Made by a program: the position numbers and the translations under genes. The notes beneath the pieces are model-generated. The model ran no database searches. It was not told the DNA's origin and was given only the letters and a program-made list of their open reading frames with translations. From positions 1,302,001-1,366,000 of the forward strand of contig VDMD01000002.1 of assembly GCA_007026445.1 (NCBI GenBank): a DNA stretch of 64,000 nt, read 5' to 3'. The stretch is from Schizophyllum amplum (lineage: Eukaryota; Basidiomycota; Agaricomycetes; Agaricales; Schizophyllaceae). Position 1 is the first letter of the stretch. Each line of letters starts with the position of its first letter. Positions 47,041 through 58,197 of the stretch are shown in pieces.

Positions 47041-48085
47041 ATTGGACGTGATGTGACTTGTCTCGCCGCGACTTCGTCTTGCCGGTTTACTTATGGGCCA
47101 TGAGCTACATGTAAGTACTTGACTACCTATACCGTATACGTACTTATGTTCAGTGTCGCTTCGGATCTGTGTTCCTCCTCGTGTATCCTCAACCACCTCC
47201 CTCTAGTCATGCATGCAGTCGCGTTATGTATATATCTAGTTCTCCTTCCTCACAATGCAAGCCGACATGTCGAATACCGATCACGAATGCGCAACGCATG
47301 AGTGCTAGCGCTCGCCTACAGAGGATGTGCTTAAATTGCCGGCATGGGAGAGCGTTCAGTGAGGTCGAGGTTGCGACGGCCTGCATACATGCGGGCGCAG
47401 CCTATACAGTCAACACGAAATAGATAGGGTGGGTGAATTTGTATGAAGGTAGGATCGCGAGTGGGACGCGCAAGGCTTCCCTGCTGAGTCTCGCACCGTG
47501 GGAGAGGGGAGGACCGGTCTCAGTACCAGTAGTAGTGCTGGGCAACCATATGGTAAGCAATATAGAGATATGGCCGACGTCGAGTCGAGAACCGAATCCA
47601 TCGCAGGTCCATCGTCGTGGTCAACGATCAGGTGGAGGATGACATAAGGATGGAGGTCGCCGTGGAGTGCGAGTAAAGAGATCGTGGGTTTCGTTGCAAC
47701 GGTTTTCCGCTTACAATGAGCTTCAAGCTTCAAGCTCATTCACTTTGAGGATCGCACATCACAACAGTCCGAAACTCGTTTTCGGCAAATCCATTGCTTT
47801 CTACCTGCCAAGGTACGAAAGCAAAGTAATGAACGAGCGCCTAGCGAAGAAGTATCCCAATATCCAATCGTATCGACTATACAGTCTGGCAAAAAATACA
47901 CGGACATATCGACCACACCATCGAGTGATAGTGGCCGATTCAAGGATCGCCTCCAGAGGACCCCATGATGATAGAATTGCAAGTCTGGAAGAAATGGGAT
48001 CAGATACGGTCATGACTGAAATAAACGGATATCATCACCTCAGAATTGTGAAAAGTCAGTCGTGGACGTGCTGATGAGGGAGCAC
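47041..48085. other. convergent intergenic region
   Basis: About 1 kb between the 3' ends of NUP98 (+) and the AA9 gene (-). It is AT-rich, with no supported gene. It contains a hairpin at 47715-47740: arms aatgagctt and aagctcatt around an 8-nt loop caagcttc. Confidence 0.5.
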
Positions 48086-49580
48086 TCAAAGAAGGAGACG
48101 GCCGAACTTGCCATCGCGGCGGGCGCGCGCCATGTTGACGTTGTACGTCGCGGTCGTGAGGCAGGAGTCCCTGGTCGCGCTGCAGCCCGTCCAGTCCGGG
48201 TTGGGCTGGGACTCCGCGATGCACTTGTTGTAGTTGTTCATGCACGTGTTGGCGTCGACGATCGCAGTCGACGACGGCGCGGCAGCGGAGGACGCAGCGG
48301 CGGTCGAAGAAGCGACCACGGAGGTGGACGCGGCAGCGCTGGTGGCTGCAACGCTGGTCGCGGCTGCAGAGGACGACGCGGCAGCGGACGTGGCCGGTGC
48401 AGAGGACTCAACAGCGGAGGACGAGGGGACGGAGGAGGCAACGGCAGAGGACTCGGCTGCGGAGGTGGCAGCAGCCGAAGTCTCAGCAGGCGCAGATGTC
48501 TCGACGGCAGAGGTGGCGGCCGCGGAGGTCTCAGCGACAGACGAAGCGACAGCAGACGTGGAAGCAGCTGCAGAGGTCGAGGCAGCCGCGCTCGTAGCTG
48601 CCGCGCTGGTGGCGGAGCCGCTACCACCAGCACCGGACCAGAGGGCCGGACCGGGGATGGGGTAGTCGGTGGCACCGTTGTAGATGTCGAAGGCGATCTG
48701 CAGGCCGAGTCAGGTCTTGAATATGGGTCGTGACCATAAAATTACTCACACCAGGGGTGTCCGGCGTGTAACCGCCCGGGAACGCAACCATGTCCGCCGC
48801 AGTCGCCATAGAAGTACCAGAGCCGCCGACAGCGAGCTGCATGCACATCGGGTAGAACTGGGCACCGGGGTAAGCGCCCGCAGAGTGCAGAGCAATGCTA
48901 GCGGAGCATGAGTAAGAGCCAATAACGGTTGTGTTGCAATGAACTCACATCTCGTGGCGGACAAGGTAGTTGCCAGCCTGGAGATCAGCGGGGACCGACC
49001 ACGTCCAGGTGTTGTTCGCGGCGACCATAATGTCGGTCGCAGCCCACTTGCCATCCTCGAGACCGGCCTCGTCGACCTTGAACCAGACGGCGCTAGACAA
49101 GGTTGAGAAATCATGCCCTGCAGATAGTCATGGGCATAACTCACTCGGTGGGGTCGTAGGTGGTGATGTCCTCGCTCGAGGGGACCTGGGCCATGTAGGT
49201 GATGACAGGGCCCTTGTGTGAGTCGGGCCACACAGTCCACTGCATGTCGATGGTGGAGCCGGCATTGGCATCCGCGACAAGCGCGGCGCTGGTACCACCG
49301 TTGCAACGAATACTGAAAATAGCATAAGCAGAGGGAATGAGAGGATTGTAAGCAGCACATACGTGTCCAAGGTGATGTCCTCAATGGGGCCGTTGCCCGG
49401 AACCGGGCGCGTAGTGCGGTCGGGGATCGGGTTCATGTACGGGTCCTGGAACGGGTTGTACGCCTCGTAGTAGTTGCTGCCGTCGATAAGGACACCGGTG
49501 ACCAAACCGTGGGCGCGCACTGAGACTGCGCCCAGCGCAGCGACCAGTGCGGCGGAGTTGAAGATGCGAGTGGAGATCAT
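48086..49580 (-). CDS. AA9 lytic polysaccharide monooxygenase with C-terminal Cys module
   Basis: Secreted copper enzyme that oxidatively cleaves cellulose or related glucans. The signal peptide ends VRA and the mature protein begins [11 protein letters not shown] (copper His1). Exon 1 joins exon 2 at LDT-IRCNGG. Then come [37 protein letters not shown] and [31 protein letters not shown] (second copper His in ALHSA) and [16 protein letters not shown] (axial Tyr in QFYP) complete the site. A linker of about 110 Ala/Ser/Thr residues leads to a C-terminal module with spaced Cys ([21 protein letters not shown]), not a CBM1. The active site is complete. A TATA box for this gene lies at 49746-49752 (minus strand). 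Confidence 0.92.
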
Positions 49581-49745
49581 TGTGTGCGTTCAAGAGTGGT
49601 CGAGCGAAAGAGACTGGAGAGACGAGCAAATGCGCGGGGCGTGTAGAAGAAGCCAGAAACGAGGGAAGGGGAAAAGAAAGTGGGATACCCTGCAAGCAGC
49701 GGCGATAGAGAAAGTTGGTGAGGAATGCATGCCCAGGTGTGTCCG

Positions 49746-49752
49746 TTTTATA
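49746..49752 (-). promoter_or_regulatory. TATA box of the AA9 gene
   Basis: TATAAAA on the minus strand, 166 bp upstream of the AA9 ATG. GCGGGG at 49634-49639, between it and the ATG, fits the loose CreA repressor consensus SYGGRG. One site alone is weak evidence of glucose repression. Confidence 0.45.
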
Positions 49753-51355
49753 GGGAGTCCGGCTCGCCGGGAAGGGCACACCGAGGTGCGCAAGGTGCCT
49801 GGAAACCATCATAAGTCATCAGAGGCATAATTGCGGGCCAAGGCCCATGAGCATCCCGCGGCTTCTTCCAAGCCTTCCGTGATGGGCTGGCGCCCGCCGC
49901 GAAAATCTCGGGTCGCTATGAGCGCGGTAAACGACGTCCAAAGTCCGAGTCAAGATGGATTGATCACAGCTCTATGGTCATACTTCTCGAGCAACATAGA
50001 GGTTAACGTTTCAACATTCAGCGCGCCGAGCGGTCCTGAAAGAGAAGTTCAACTACTAGTACTTACTTCGGAGGAGTGATTCACGTGCCTTGATAACGTG
50101 CGTCGGCAATCAGCGGCCCGGGCAAACTTGGGCCTGGTTGCGACTGTCGTCTGCGTAACGTCACTGCAACGTCCGTGCCGCTCCGTCTCCTTCCGTCGTG
50201 TGTGCGTGCCTATGTAGGCGGTCCCTTCCCCACTTTCCGCCGTCTGTCATGTTGAAGTTCAGCGTTCAACTTCTCAACTTCGAATCATACCTTGGACTAA
50301 CCTTTGACTGGATCTTCGTGACATTCCAACCCTGCACGACGACGGGTCTTCGAACAATAGCCAGTTTTTCATAGAAAACTCTTCACATCGCTCGACACTC
50401 GTAGCTGTTCCCTCTTCAAAGATATGCGACTCGGCTTTGCTTGCAAAGCTTCACATCGGTTGTGGCGATGTTGCTCGTGGGGCATGCTTCTCGCTTGACT
50501 TCGGCCGTCGATGTTTTTTGGCGGCTGCATCTCTCGTTCGACACAAGATCGCTTCCATCGCGTCTTACGAGACGCAGAGCAGGGCGACCGACGAGCAGAC
50601 CTTCCCCGGGACGCCGTCATTTGGTCATGGTTCGACTCTTGTGTCAGCAGCCTGGCTGGGCTGTATACGGGAAGGACCCAATTTGCGATGTCAGATGGCG
50701 TACAGCACTGATCTTTCCTCCCCCGAGGCGGATGCGGAAGTCGCTGCTGGTACTCATAGGTGAGCTGGCGCGGTTAACTGGTGTCGCAGTTCCTTCACGA
50801 CCTTTCTTCAACAGCACATCTGTCACTGTTTGTCGTCACTCCCTTGAAATTGCACGGGCGGTTTATGACTGATGTGCCGTCTTCGTCAGCGCCTCAACGC
50901 CTATCCGTGCTCTAGCTCACGCGCGGTCTCCCCGACATTCGTTTTTGCTCATCAGCAGAGACAGCGCACAATCCCACCACCGGTGGCACCGCATGCATTG
51001 CCGTTTGCTGGCATCTCCAGAATTCGTGATGTGCGCGTTGCGCCACGTCTCTGTCATCGGTCACGACTGGATTATCTGCCACATATTTTGGAATGTCTTA
51101 CATTAGCGAATGCATCGATCGAACCTTACCCAGCATAATCGTCTGCGGGCGTTGACAGTGGACCGGAACTTCAGAGTCTGTCGGGGGCTTTCTGCGGTCT
51201 GCTGTGAGCCAAGACACTTTGGAATTCTACAGCCGTAGGCGCAAGGTAGCCTTTCAAGTTCTTGTGGGGCTTTGTGAGCTTAGAGATGGTTCGTCACGAT
51301 GCATCGGCGAGACGCGCTCATTAGACGCCACATGGCAATGTCCAGCGGCGCGAAC
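49753..51355. other. long intergenic region, no gene seen
   Basis: About 1.6 kb between the AA9 promoter and the PAPS reductase promoter. Short ORFs on both strands show no ordered composition. CACGTG occurs near 50092. Nothing further was recognised. Confidence 0.5.
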
Positions 51356-51363
51356 TCACGTGA
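51356..51363. promoter_or_regulatory. TCACGTGA, candidate Cbf1-type site of the PAPS reductase gene
   Basis: The perfect 8-bp palindrome TCACGTGA lies 146 bp upstream of the ATG. In yeasts this is the Cbf1 (Cbf1-Met4-Met28) site that activates sulfate-assimilation genes, including MET16, the orthologue of this gene. No Met31/32-type AAACTGTGG was seen beside it. The regulatory link in this fungus is inferred. Confidence 0.55.
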
Positions 51364-51508
51364 TGGTATGGCTCAGCATCTCGCGATCTACGTGCACCAG
51401 AATCGCTGAGAACAGCCCGCAAGAGGTCGTGACAAATGGCTTTTAAAGCAGGATCGCACCTTTCTTCTGACCAGCATCTTCCCCTCCGCTGTACACCCCA
51501 CCATCGCT

Positions 51509-52450
51509 ATGGCTGCCCCCGCTACCACCAAGTCCGGCCCCTCCAAGGAGGAGCTCCCCGCGATCAACGAGAAGCTTGCCCCCGAGCTCCCGGAGGACAT
51601 CCTGAAGTGGGGGGTTGAGAACCTGCCCGGCCTCTACCAGACGACGGCGTTCGGACTTACTGGTCTCTGCACGATCGACATGCTCTCGAAGCTCACCACC
51701 ACTCCCCCTCCCCTCATCTTCATCGACACGCTGTATCACTTCAAGGAGACGTACGAGCTAGTTGAGGAGGTCAAGAAGCGATACAACATTCCCATTCACA
51801 TTTATAAGCCTGAGGGCTGCGAGACTGTCGCGGACTTCGAGCAGAAGTACGGCGAGAAGCTCTGGGAGACGGACGAGGAGACGTACGACTTCGTGGTCAA
51901 GGTCCGCTGCTTGCGGCTTGTCATCACATCTCGAATGCTGACATACCCAACTAAGGTTGAGCCTGCACGTCGCGCGTACGAGGAGCTCGGTGTCAAGGCC
52001 GTCATCACGGGGCGGCGGCAGTCCCAGGGCGCGGACCGAGCGTCCCTTCAGCCGATTGAGGTCGATGAGACCGGACTATACAAACTCAACCCACTCTTCG
52101 CATGGAACTTCCACCTCGTCGAGTGGTACATCAACGAGAACAACGTCCCGCGCAACAAGCTCCTCGACCAGGGTTACCGTTCCGTCGGCGACTGGCATTC
52201 CACGCAGAAGGTGGGCGAGGGCCAGAACGAGCGCGCCGGCCGATGGGCGGGCAAGGAGAAGACGGAGTGCGGTCTGCACAAGGACTACTTCACGATGAAG
52301 GCGCAGGCCAAGAAGGCGGTACGTGGCTGATCACAGTATACCTCCGATCGGTGGCTGATTGTGCACCAGATGGAGGAGAAGGCCGCGAAGGACGCTGCCG
52401 CTGCCGCGACAGTCTCCCCGCTAGCAGCAGAGGTTGCTATCTCTGCTTAG
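51509..52450 (+). CDS. MET16: phosphoadenylyl-sulfate (PAPS) reductase
   Basis: Thioredoxin-dependent reductase that converts PAPS to sulfite in sulfate assimilation. Exons 51509-51901, 51956-52318 and 52370-52450 give 278 residues. Blocks: YQTTAFGLTGLCTIDMLSKL (PP-loop region; the usual SSFGxxxA form is altered), LIFIDTLYHFKETYEL, EELGVKAVITGRRQSQGADR, LYKLNPLFAWN, HLVEWYINENNVPRNKLLDQ, GYRSVGDWHST and the C-terminal KTECGLHKDYF with the catalytic Cys. There is no CCxxRK iron-sulfur motif, so it is the PAPS-specific, cofactor-free type. The terminal exon is a short Ala-rich tail. The ATG at 51509 follows a pyrimidine-rich leader. Confidence 0.94.
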
Positions 52451-52720
52451 ACGTCTCGACGCGTGTATCTTATTATTCGGAATCTTCTCTGCGTGTGTAC
52501 TTATTTGATGCTATATGTATGGGTGGGAACTTGCCTCGTGTTCCTGCGGCACGAATGCCCGCTCGCCGCTGACCTGACACCATCACATGCATGATTGTTC
52601 GTCTTTGGTGCCACCACTGCACTGACACTTATCGATGGTTGGAACGCCCCAGCGGGCGTTCAATCGGCTTTTGAAGTTGGCACCCCGGCGCTAGTGTTCT
52701 ATATAACTGACTCACTGACT

Positions 52721-54302
52721 ATGCGCGCCAGGTTTCGTCTTGCCTCGCTTCCGTCTACGCGTTGCCGTCGGTCGATATCTCGGGTGCCGCCACGCTGCGC
52801 ACCTTCGAAGACTGTCTACTACAACCCAGACATTCTATCAGTACTCGACGAGTTGCAGGCTGTTAAGGACTTCCACATGGCGATATCGTAAGTCCACTCG
52901 ATGATTGTCTGGTGCTTTCAGACGCTAAACTCATCTACAGTAACGACCGTCTGATCGAGGGTCTGCCCCCACTGCCCGAGATCCACAGCGACCGCGTCGA
53001 GAATCAGATCTTCACGCACAGGAGCCTTCACGGGAGGCCCACCCACGTCTTCGAGGACGGGGCGGACGATCTAGCGCCCGACAACGAGAAGTGAGTGACG
53101 AAGATCCGAGCCTCCCCCGCACTGCTTCCTATGTCATGAGACGTGGCCGGCGCTTACCAGACTCCCCAAGATACGAGCATCTCGGGGACACTGTGCTCGG
53201 GCTGGTGGTTACGACGCAACTCCTGCAGATGTATCCCGGTCTGCGCGTCGGCCCCTCCACGGTATGTATGACCTCGCGGATTTGACGCGCTTGTTGATCT
53301 TCGACACACATAGAAAATCAGGGCCCTCGTCGTTGGGAACGCCAACTTGGCGTCGATGTGCGTATAGTTGTGTGCGGAAACATCACACGGTTGATGCTGA
53401 CAGGAGGACACGCATAGCTCCGTCAAGTACAGATTGCCTGACCGGCTGCGGGTACATGCTGCGCAGGTCGTCTCGCTCAGAGCGTCTCAGAACGTGCAAG
53501 GTAAGGATCTGCTTTCGTTCTGCGGATTGAGCTGACACTCACCTGCAGCCGACCTGTTTGAGGTGTGCATACGAAGCGCTGAGATGTCTACCCTGATTGA
53601 CTGACGGTGGCATGTCCAGTCGTACGTGGGCGGCCTGTACATCGACCAGGGTCTGAAGACTGTTGAGGCCTGGCTCGTCCCGCTGTTCCAGCCATACATT
53701 ACTCGTGCGTACGACGCGGTGCGACAGCACCACACTATCACGCGCCCCTTCCACACCCGCGCCTCGAACTCGTCCGATGACACGTCTTCGTCGTCGAGCG
53801 CTCCGGAATCCCTCATAGACACGCGAGGTGCCCCGACCGCGGGGCACCTGGCGCTGTTCAATCAGCATCTGTCACGATACAACCGCGAGGTGGAGTGGGT
53901 CTACTTCGACGGCGCCAGAGAGGAGGACATGAACGCGCTAACCGCTGCGTTCACCGACCTCGACATCGGGACCGCTCGCGGATCCAAGGTGCGCCCATTG
54001 CCATTTTATTCAACGAGGGCGCTAACGATGAACAGACGACGCCCTTGTGGTTCGTCGAGGTCCGGATCGACGGCCAATCCTATGGCTTGGGCCGCGGCAA
54101 CACCAAGAAGTCGGCGCGCAACGAGGCGGCCAAGGTTGGGCTTGAGCAGCTTGGCATCCGCGTCTGGTCCGTGTATTTGTTTTTGGCCGACATAAATATG
54201 CTGAAAATATGCGCAGATTTAGCATGGCTTCTCCAGACTTGGGCTAGATGCCACGCGCGGGATGCGCTGACGTGCAGGCAGCCCCTTCGCCGGGTCATCT
54301 AG
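52721..54302 (+). CDS. ribonuclease III with C-terminal dsRNA-binding domain
   Basis: Double-strand-specific endoribonuclease with one RNase III domain and one dsRBD. Exons were joined at IS-NDRLIEG, NEK-YEHLGD, ST-KIRALV, SI-SVKYRL, VQ-ADLFE and FE-SYVGG. The signature is NEKYEHLGDTVLGLVV, in which the Glu and Asp of the active site are kept. The second pair is in ADLFESYVGGLYIDQG, also with acidic residues kept. The dsRBD is FVEVRIDGQSYGLGRG then KKSARNEAAKVGLEQLG. A Ser-rich insert of about 45 residues separates the domains. The N terminus (MRARFRLASLPSTRCRR) is Arg/Ser-rich without acids, as in mitochondrial presequences. A TATATAA at 52700-52706 is only 15 bp before the ATG. The exact C terminus is uncertain because a last small intron is possible. 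Confidence 0.83.
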
Positions 54303-54949
54303 CTCTGGTGTGCAGAGGTTATGCATGTAGGCTTGGAATGCGAAGCGACTTGAATCTATTGTTCGTCTTGATGTGATATGTAAGGTTGTAACTATGATTA
54401 CTCTGTTTTCTTGGATCGACCAGTGGCCTGTAAAGCTTCAAGCTTCAAGTCGGAAACCCATAGCGGAAGAGCGCGATGTGTAAAGGCGTCTAACACCATG
54501 CCATCGGAGGCCGACCCGCCTGCATGAAAGGGACTAGTGACTAAGGACATCTTATCGTCTGCTTGCCGCGGAAGGAAGAGGCTGAGGAAGACATTTACAA
54601 GTCATTCAGAAGTACAGGTGACTGAGCGTAGCCGTCGGACAGCGGCGTCACGGGTGGACGGATGCGCGCATACCGGTCTAGCCAGCGTCCCGAAGCCGAG
54701 TGTTCTCAACCAGCCCCGCACTGCGTGGCGGTCCAACGTGTGGATGCGTAGCAACACATGCCGGAGGTTGATGATACGAAGCCGAGGGTTAACGATACGA
54801 AGTCCGTTCTTTTGCTGCCAAGCTTTTGCAGACCACGAACAAGCCAGATATCCGGAGAGCGAGTGTATTATGAACGACTAGATATAGCAGGGAGAAGAAC
54901 AGCAGCAGGCCCAAGGATGTCTCTAAGCAGGAAAGCGGCATGCGGCGCT
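54303..54949. other. convergent intergenic region
   Basis: About 650 bp between RNase III (+) and cytochrome b5 (-). aagcttcaagcttcaag at about 54434-54450 resembles the hairpin loop region at 47.72 kb. No gene was seen. Confidence 0.5.
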
Positions 54950-55608
54950 TCATGCAGAGCCCGTGGTGTAGAACCGGTAAGCGAAGTACGCGCCGAGCAA
55001 GCTGAGGGGAACGAAGTACATCATGCTGTTGAGGGGGACGGTCAGCACCGAGCGTGGCTTGGGAAGTACGATGCACGTACTTGGAGCCGGTCTCCACTGC
55101 GCTCGACACCTTCTGCTCGGCAGTGCTCTTGACCTCCTTGATCTTCAAAGCCTGGCGGAGGGTGCGTGTCAGCGGACGGGTCTGTCCGATGCTATAGGAT
55201 ACGTACGCTGCCCTTCTCGAAGTCGCCGACGAGCATGGCCGGGAGGAGCGCGCGCGCCTCATCGGAGTGGCCGACGTCCTCGAAGGCCTCCGTGCCGTCC
55301 TGGCCTGGGGGAGGTTTAGGGCCCAATACGAAAAACGTTGGGGGAACACGTACCGCCCTCGGCAATGATAACCTCGTCTCCACCGGGATGCTACGCTGGA
55401 TAAGGCCATGCTAGTCGTCTGCATGCGCGCCACCACTGACCTCGTCCAAGAACTTCGTCACGTCGTATACTGTGCGCGCACGTCAGCACGAAAAGCGCGC
55501 GCTCTCATTGGCCAGGCACGTACCCTTCCCGGAGATGAGCAGGTACATGCTGTCCTTGCTCTTGTGCGCCTTGAGCTCATCGAAGGTGACGATGCGGGAC
55601 TCTGACAT
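54950..55608 (-). CDS. CYB5: cytochrome b5, membrane-anchored
   Basis: Heme protein of the ER (or outer mitochondrial) membrane that passes electrons to desaturases, hydroxylases and P450s. Five exons: [20 protein letters not shown], then [18 protein letters not shown] with the first heme His in [24 protein letters not shown] has the second heme His in VGHS, followed by a linker [13 protein letters not shown] and a C-terminal membrane anchor [19 protein letters not shown]. It begins MSESRIVTF at 55606-55608 and stops at 54950-54952. Size and both axial histidines are as expected. A TATA box lies about 100 bp upstream. Confidence 0.94.
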
Positions 55609-55708
55609 TTTGGCTGCGCGGTTGGAGGAGGGAGGAGGAGGGGAAGAGTGAGGAACAGACGCTGAGGACGACGTTAAAAGACCGCGGCCCGATCCGGTCG
55701 AACGATGC

Positions 55709-55715
55709 TTTTATA
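55709..55715 (-). promoter_or_regulatory. TATA box of the cytochrome b5 gene
   Basis: TATAAAA on the minus strand, 101 bp upstream of the cytochrome b5 ATG. The spacing suits transcription of a short 5' leader. Confidence 0.5.
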
Positions 55716-55903
55716 CTGCTTCCCACGGTCAATTTACAACCGTTGCAGCCATGTTGACTTTAATGCCTTGCGGTACCGGCCTGAATGGTGGAGCGCGTCT
55801 CAAACGATAGCGACGCAGGCAGAAGAGACTTCGCGGCAGTCAAGATGCGTGAACCCGTGTATGCAGAAAGATAAGTTACATGTACAAAGTCCGAGTCTTC
55901 TTC

Positions 55904-57480
55904 TTATGCGTGCTCCATCGCTGCTTGTGTGGCTTTCAGGCTCCCAACAACCGAGAAACATATTATGGGCGATAGAAGGTACGACATCTGTACACAGTCA
56001 GCGGAGGAATAACCGTATAAGATGCTATAACTCACCGACAGGAACTTGACGAGCGACGATTTTTCCTTCTCCTCCGCCCCGCTGACGTCCGCGAGCGCCA
56101 GTAACTTCAACGCGGGGGGCCCGACGGGCATCAGCATCATACAGAACCAAAGCACAGGGTCGGAATTCAGTAGTGTTGTCTTATGCGCAAGCATATAGAT
56201 GATGGGAATGCCGACCGCGGGCCAGAAGACGAAGCGTATGAGGACAATGAAGACAGTCGTTCCCCAAGGCATACGCCCCGCGTCTTCGCCACGCTGCATT
56301 TCCTTGTAGCTGCTGAGAAGCTTGACGCCGACAGTAAGCGCTTGCAGCGATGCGAATAGGTCGCCGATGTTGCGGACACTCGCGGTGAGCCAGCCAGAGA
56401 AAAAGCCGTCCGCTGTCCATCATTTCTGTGTCAATCATGTTTGGACAGATAATCTCGCTACACTCACACGTGAAGAATTGACGGTAAAGTGGTCCTAAAA
56501 GGGTTCAGCATTCCGTACTTCCCAGAAACACGATGCTTGTCACTTACCGACCATGCCAAGTACTAGACCTATCAGCGCTCCTACAAACATCGTTAGCTTC
56601 GTCAGAATGATCTTGCTGTCCCATAAATCACCTATAAACGGCGCATTCACAAACTGCGTGAAGAAATGCAATGTTCCTTGCACCACAGCCGGAAGGGACT
56701 TGTAGGTCTCTTGGCTACGCTCATACCCATGCCCGAGTGTACTACTTCCAAGTAGCGCGGTAGTCTCGTTCGCCTCGCCACGCTCAGCGACATTTTCCGC
56801 ACTTGCCAAAGGCGGTGGTCCGGAAGGGCGTCCTGTACTGCTGAGCCGTTTGTTGGCGTCTGCTGTCCCAGGTGTTTGTGGCGGCGAAGGTCCGTCCTCG
56901 TCATGAGGGTTGAGCAGCCCAGGGCCGAGAGAGAAAGTCAGGGAGCTTCCAATGACGGCGTTGATGAGAAAGTAGGATTTGGCGCGGTCGACCGCGGCAG
57001 ACGAGCTCTCGCCAGGGAGAAGGATCGCGTCGAGGAGGCCGGTCACCGCGAATGATTGCACAAGCAGGAGCGGAAGGGAGGTCGTGTTGTTGAACGCGCA
57101 AGCGGGAGCTACGAAGCTGGGCATCCTGAAGAACTTCCGTGCCAGGAGACCGATACCGATGGAAATAATGTTGTACGCGATGGACCAGACTACATCGCAT
57201 GAGCGCGTGCGCCCATCCGTCTGGGCGAGCACTCACCGATGATGGGAAAGTAGCGCCGCAGGGTCTCAACGTGGACCTCAGAGCCGACATTGATGATGAG
57301 CAGAGCGGGCTGCAGCAGCTTCACGCATAGACGGCTGATGTCCTTCGCGCTCGAGTCCTTGATGAGCTTGAAGTGGCCCGCGATGATCCCGTAGGTGATG
57401 GTGAGGAGAACGGAGACAGAGCCCTGCAAGGCGCCAATAAACGACGTCAATATGCTGTTTTGCATGGTGGGCGCATGCAC
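55904..57480 (-). CDS. PIN-like auxin efflux carrier-family transporter
   Basis: Integral membrane transporter of the Mem_trans family (plant PIN/PILS and yeast Ecm3-like proteins). The N-terminal bundle has ILTSFIGALQGSVSVLLTIT, GIIAGHF, LLQPALLIINVGSEV, NIISIGIGLLARKFF and the family's central motif ACAFNNTTSLPLLLVQSF. A cytosolic loop of about 110 residues (Pro/Glu/Thr-rich) follows. The C-terminal bundle has KLTMFVGALIGLVLGMVG, WGTTVFIVLIRFVFWPAVGI, WFCMMLMPVGPPALKLLALA and MSYLLSPIICFSVVGSLKAT. Starts at 57480 (MHAPTMQ) or 57465 (MQNSILTSF) are equivalent apart from five residues. The substrate in fungi is unknown and auxin should not be assumed. Confidence 0.88.
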
Positions 57481-57877
57481 GATTCAAGGAGCACGGTGGA
57501 CGTTCAGGACAAGCCGCGATTTTTGTGGAACAGCCGCACACGACATGTCGACAAGTGACCGATGACCTCAGTCCCGATCTTCGTGTTCCGCGGGGAAGGA
57601 CGTCATTGCGCGTCCGCGAGTAGACGCGTACCAAACGCGTACTTACGCAGGTCAGACTTAGAATCCAAATCGCAGGCTACTATACAGTGAAGACGGTACA
57701 AATACACATTGATTGGTCGTACAAGGATGCTAGTGGGGGTATATTGCGATCAGTACGCGCGTTCTATATGAGGATCAGCGAGCGATTCGAGAATGAAAAG
57801 GCCTGGGACTCACAACGTCTGCTTCGTCGCGCGCGGATCCGCTTTTACGTGGCAGGTCTGGTGGCGGGGGTATACGT
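57481..57877. other. intergenic between transporter and micro-gene 1
   Basis: A gap of about 400 bp. It contains the promoter of the transporter gene and the 3' region of micro-gene 1, both minus strand. No specific site was recognised. Confidence 0.5.
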
Positions 57878-58003
57878 CTATCTTCCGTACGTGCTGACCG
57901 AGACAATTTTGCCCTGGGGATCGACGACAGTGATGATGCCCTCATCGTCTATGTTGGACACGGGGTATATCGAACAGGATGGCGTATAGTCGATTGTGTA
58001 CAT
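57878..58003 (-). CDS. micro-gene 1, 41-residue protein of a local two-member family
   Basis: A 41-codon ORF too short for usual gene calling. It begins MYTIDYTPS and ends with the conserved tail GIITVVDPQGKIVSVSTYGR. Support comes from a paralogue 1.1 kb away with matching residues at about 17 of the last 28 positions, from a TATA box (TATATAA at 58191-58197, minus) 188 bp upstream, and from a clean intron in the 5' leader (58017-58070, donor GTCAGT, acceptor TTGCAG) ending 13 bases before the ATG. There is no signal peptide, no membrane segment and no CaaX end, so it is not a pheromone precursor of the usual type. The protein is acidic in the middle with Asp-Asp-Glu. Function unknown. Confidence 0.6.
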   Translation of the reverse strand: MYTIDYTPSCSIYPVSNIDDEGIITVVDPQGKIVSVSTYGR

Positions 58004-58190
58004 GTTGCTCAGGATGCTGCAAGGCTAGATAAGTACAAGGAGAAAGAGAGTGGGTGGCAGAATCACTGACGGGGCTGGTACAGCGAGGTTGGTTGCAGTG
58101 GCGACGATGTGGCGGGAAGTATGTCAAGGAGGCTAGCTTGCTTGCGTCTGGGCCTGGGGTGGTAAAGACAAGGGTCGAGCAGCCGAGTCC

Positions 58191-58197
58191 TTATATA
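58191..58197 (-). promoter_or_regulatory. TATA box of micro-gene 1
   Basis: TATATAA on the minus strand in the context AGTATATAAGG. The same 11 bases recur at about 58588-58598 with no ORF of this family behind them, perhaps a relic of a duplicated promoter. Confidence 0.5.
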
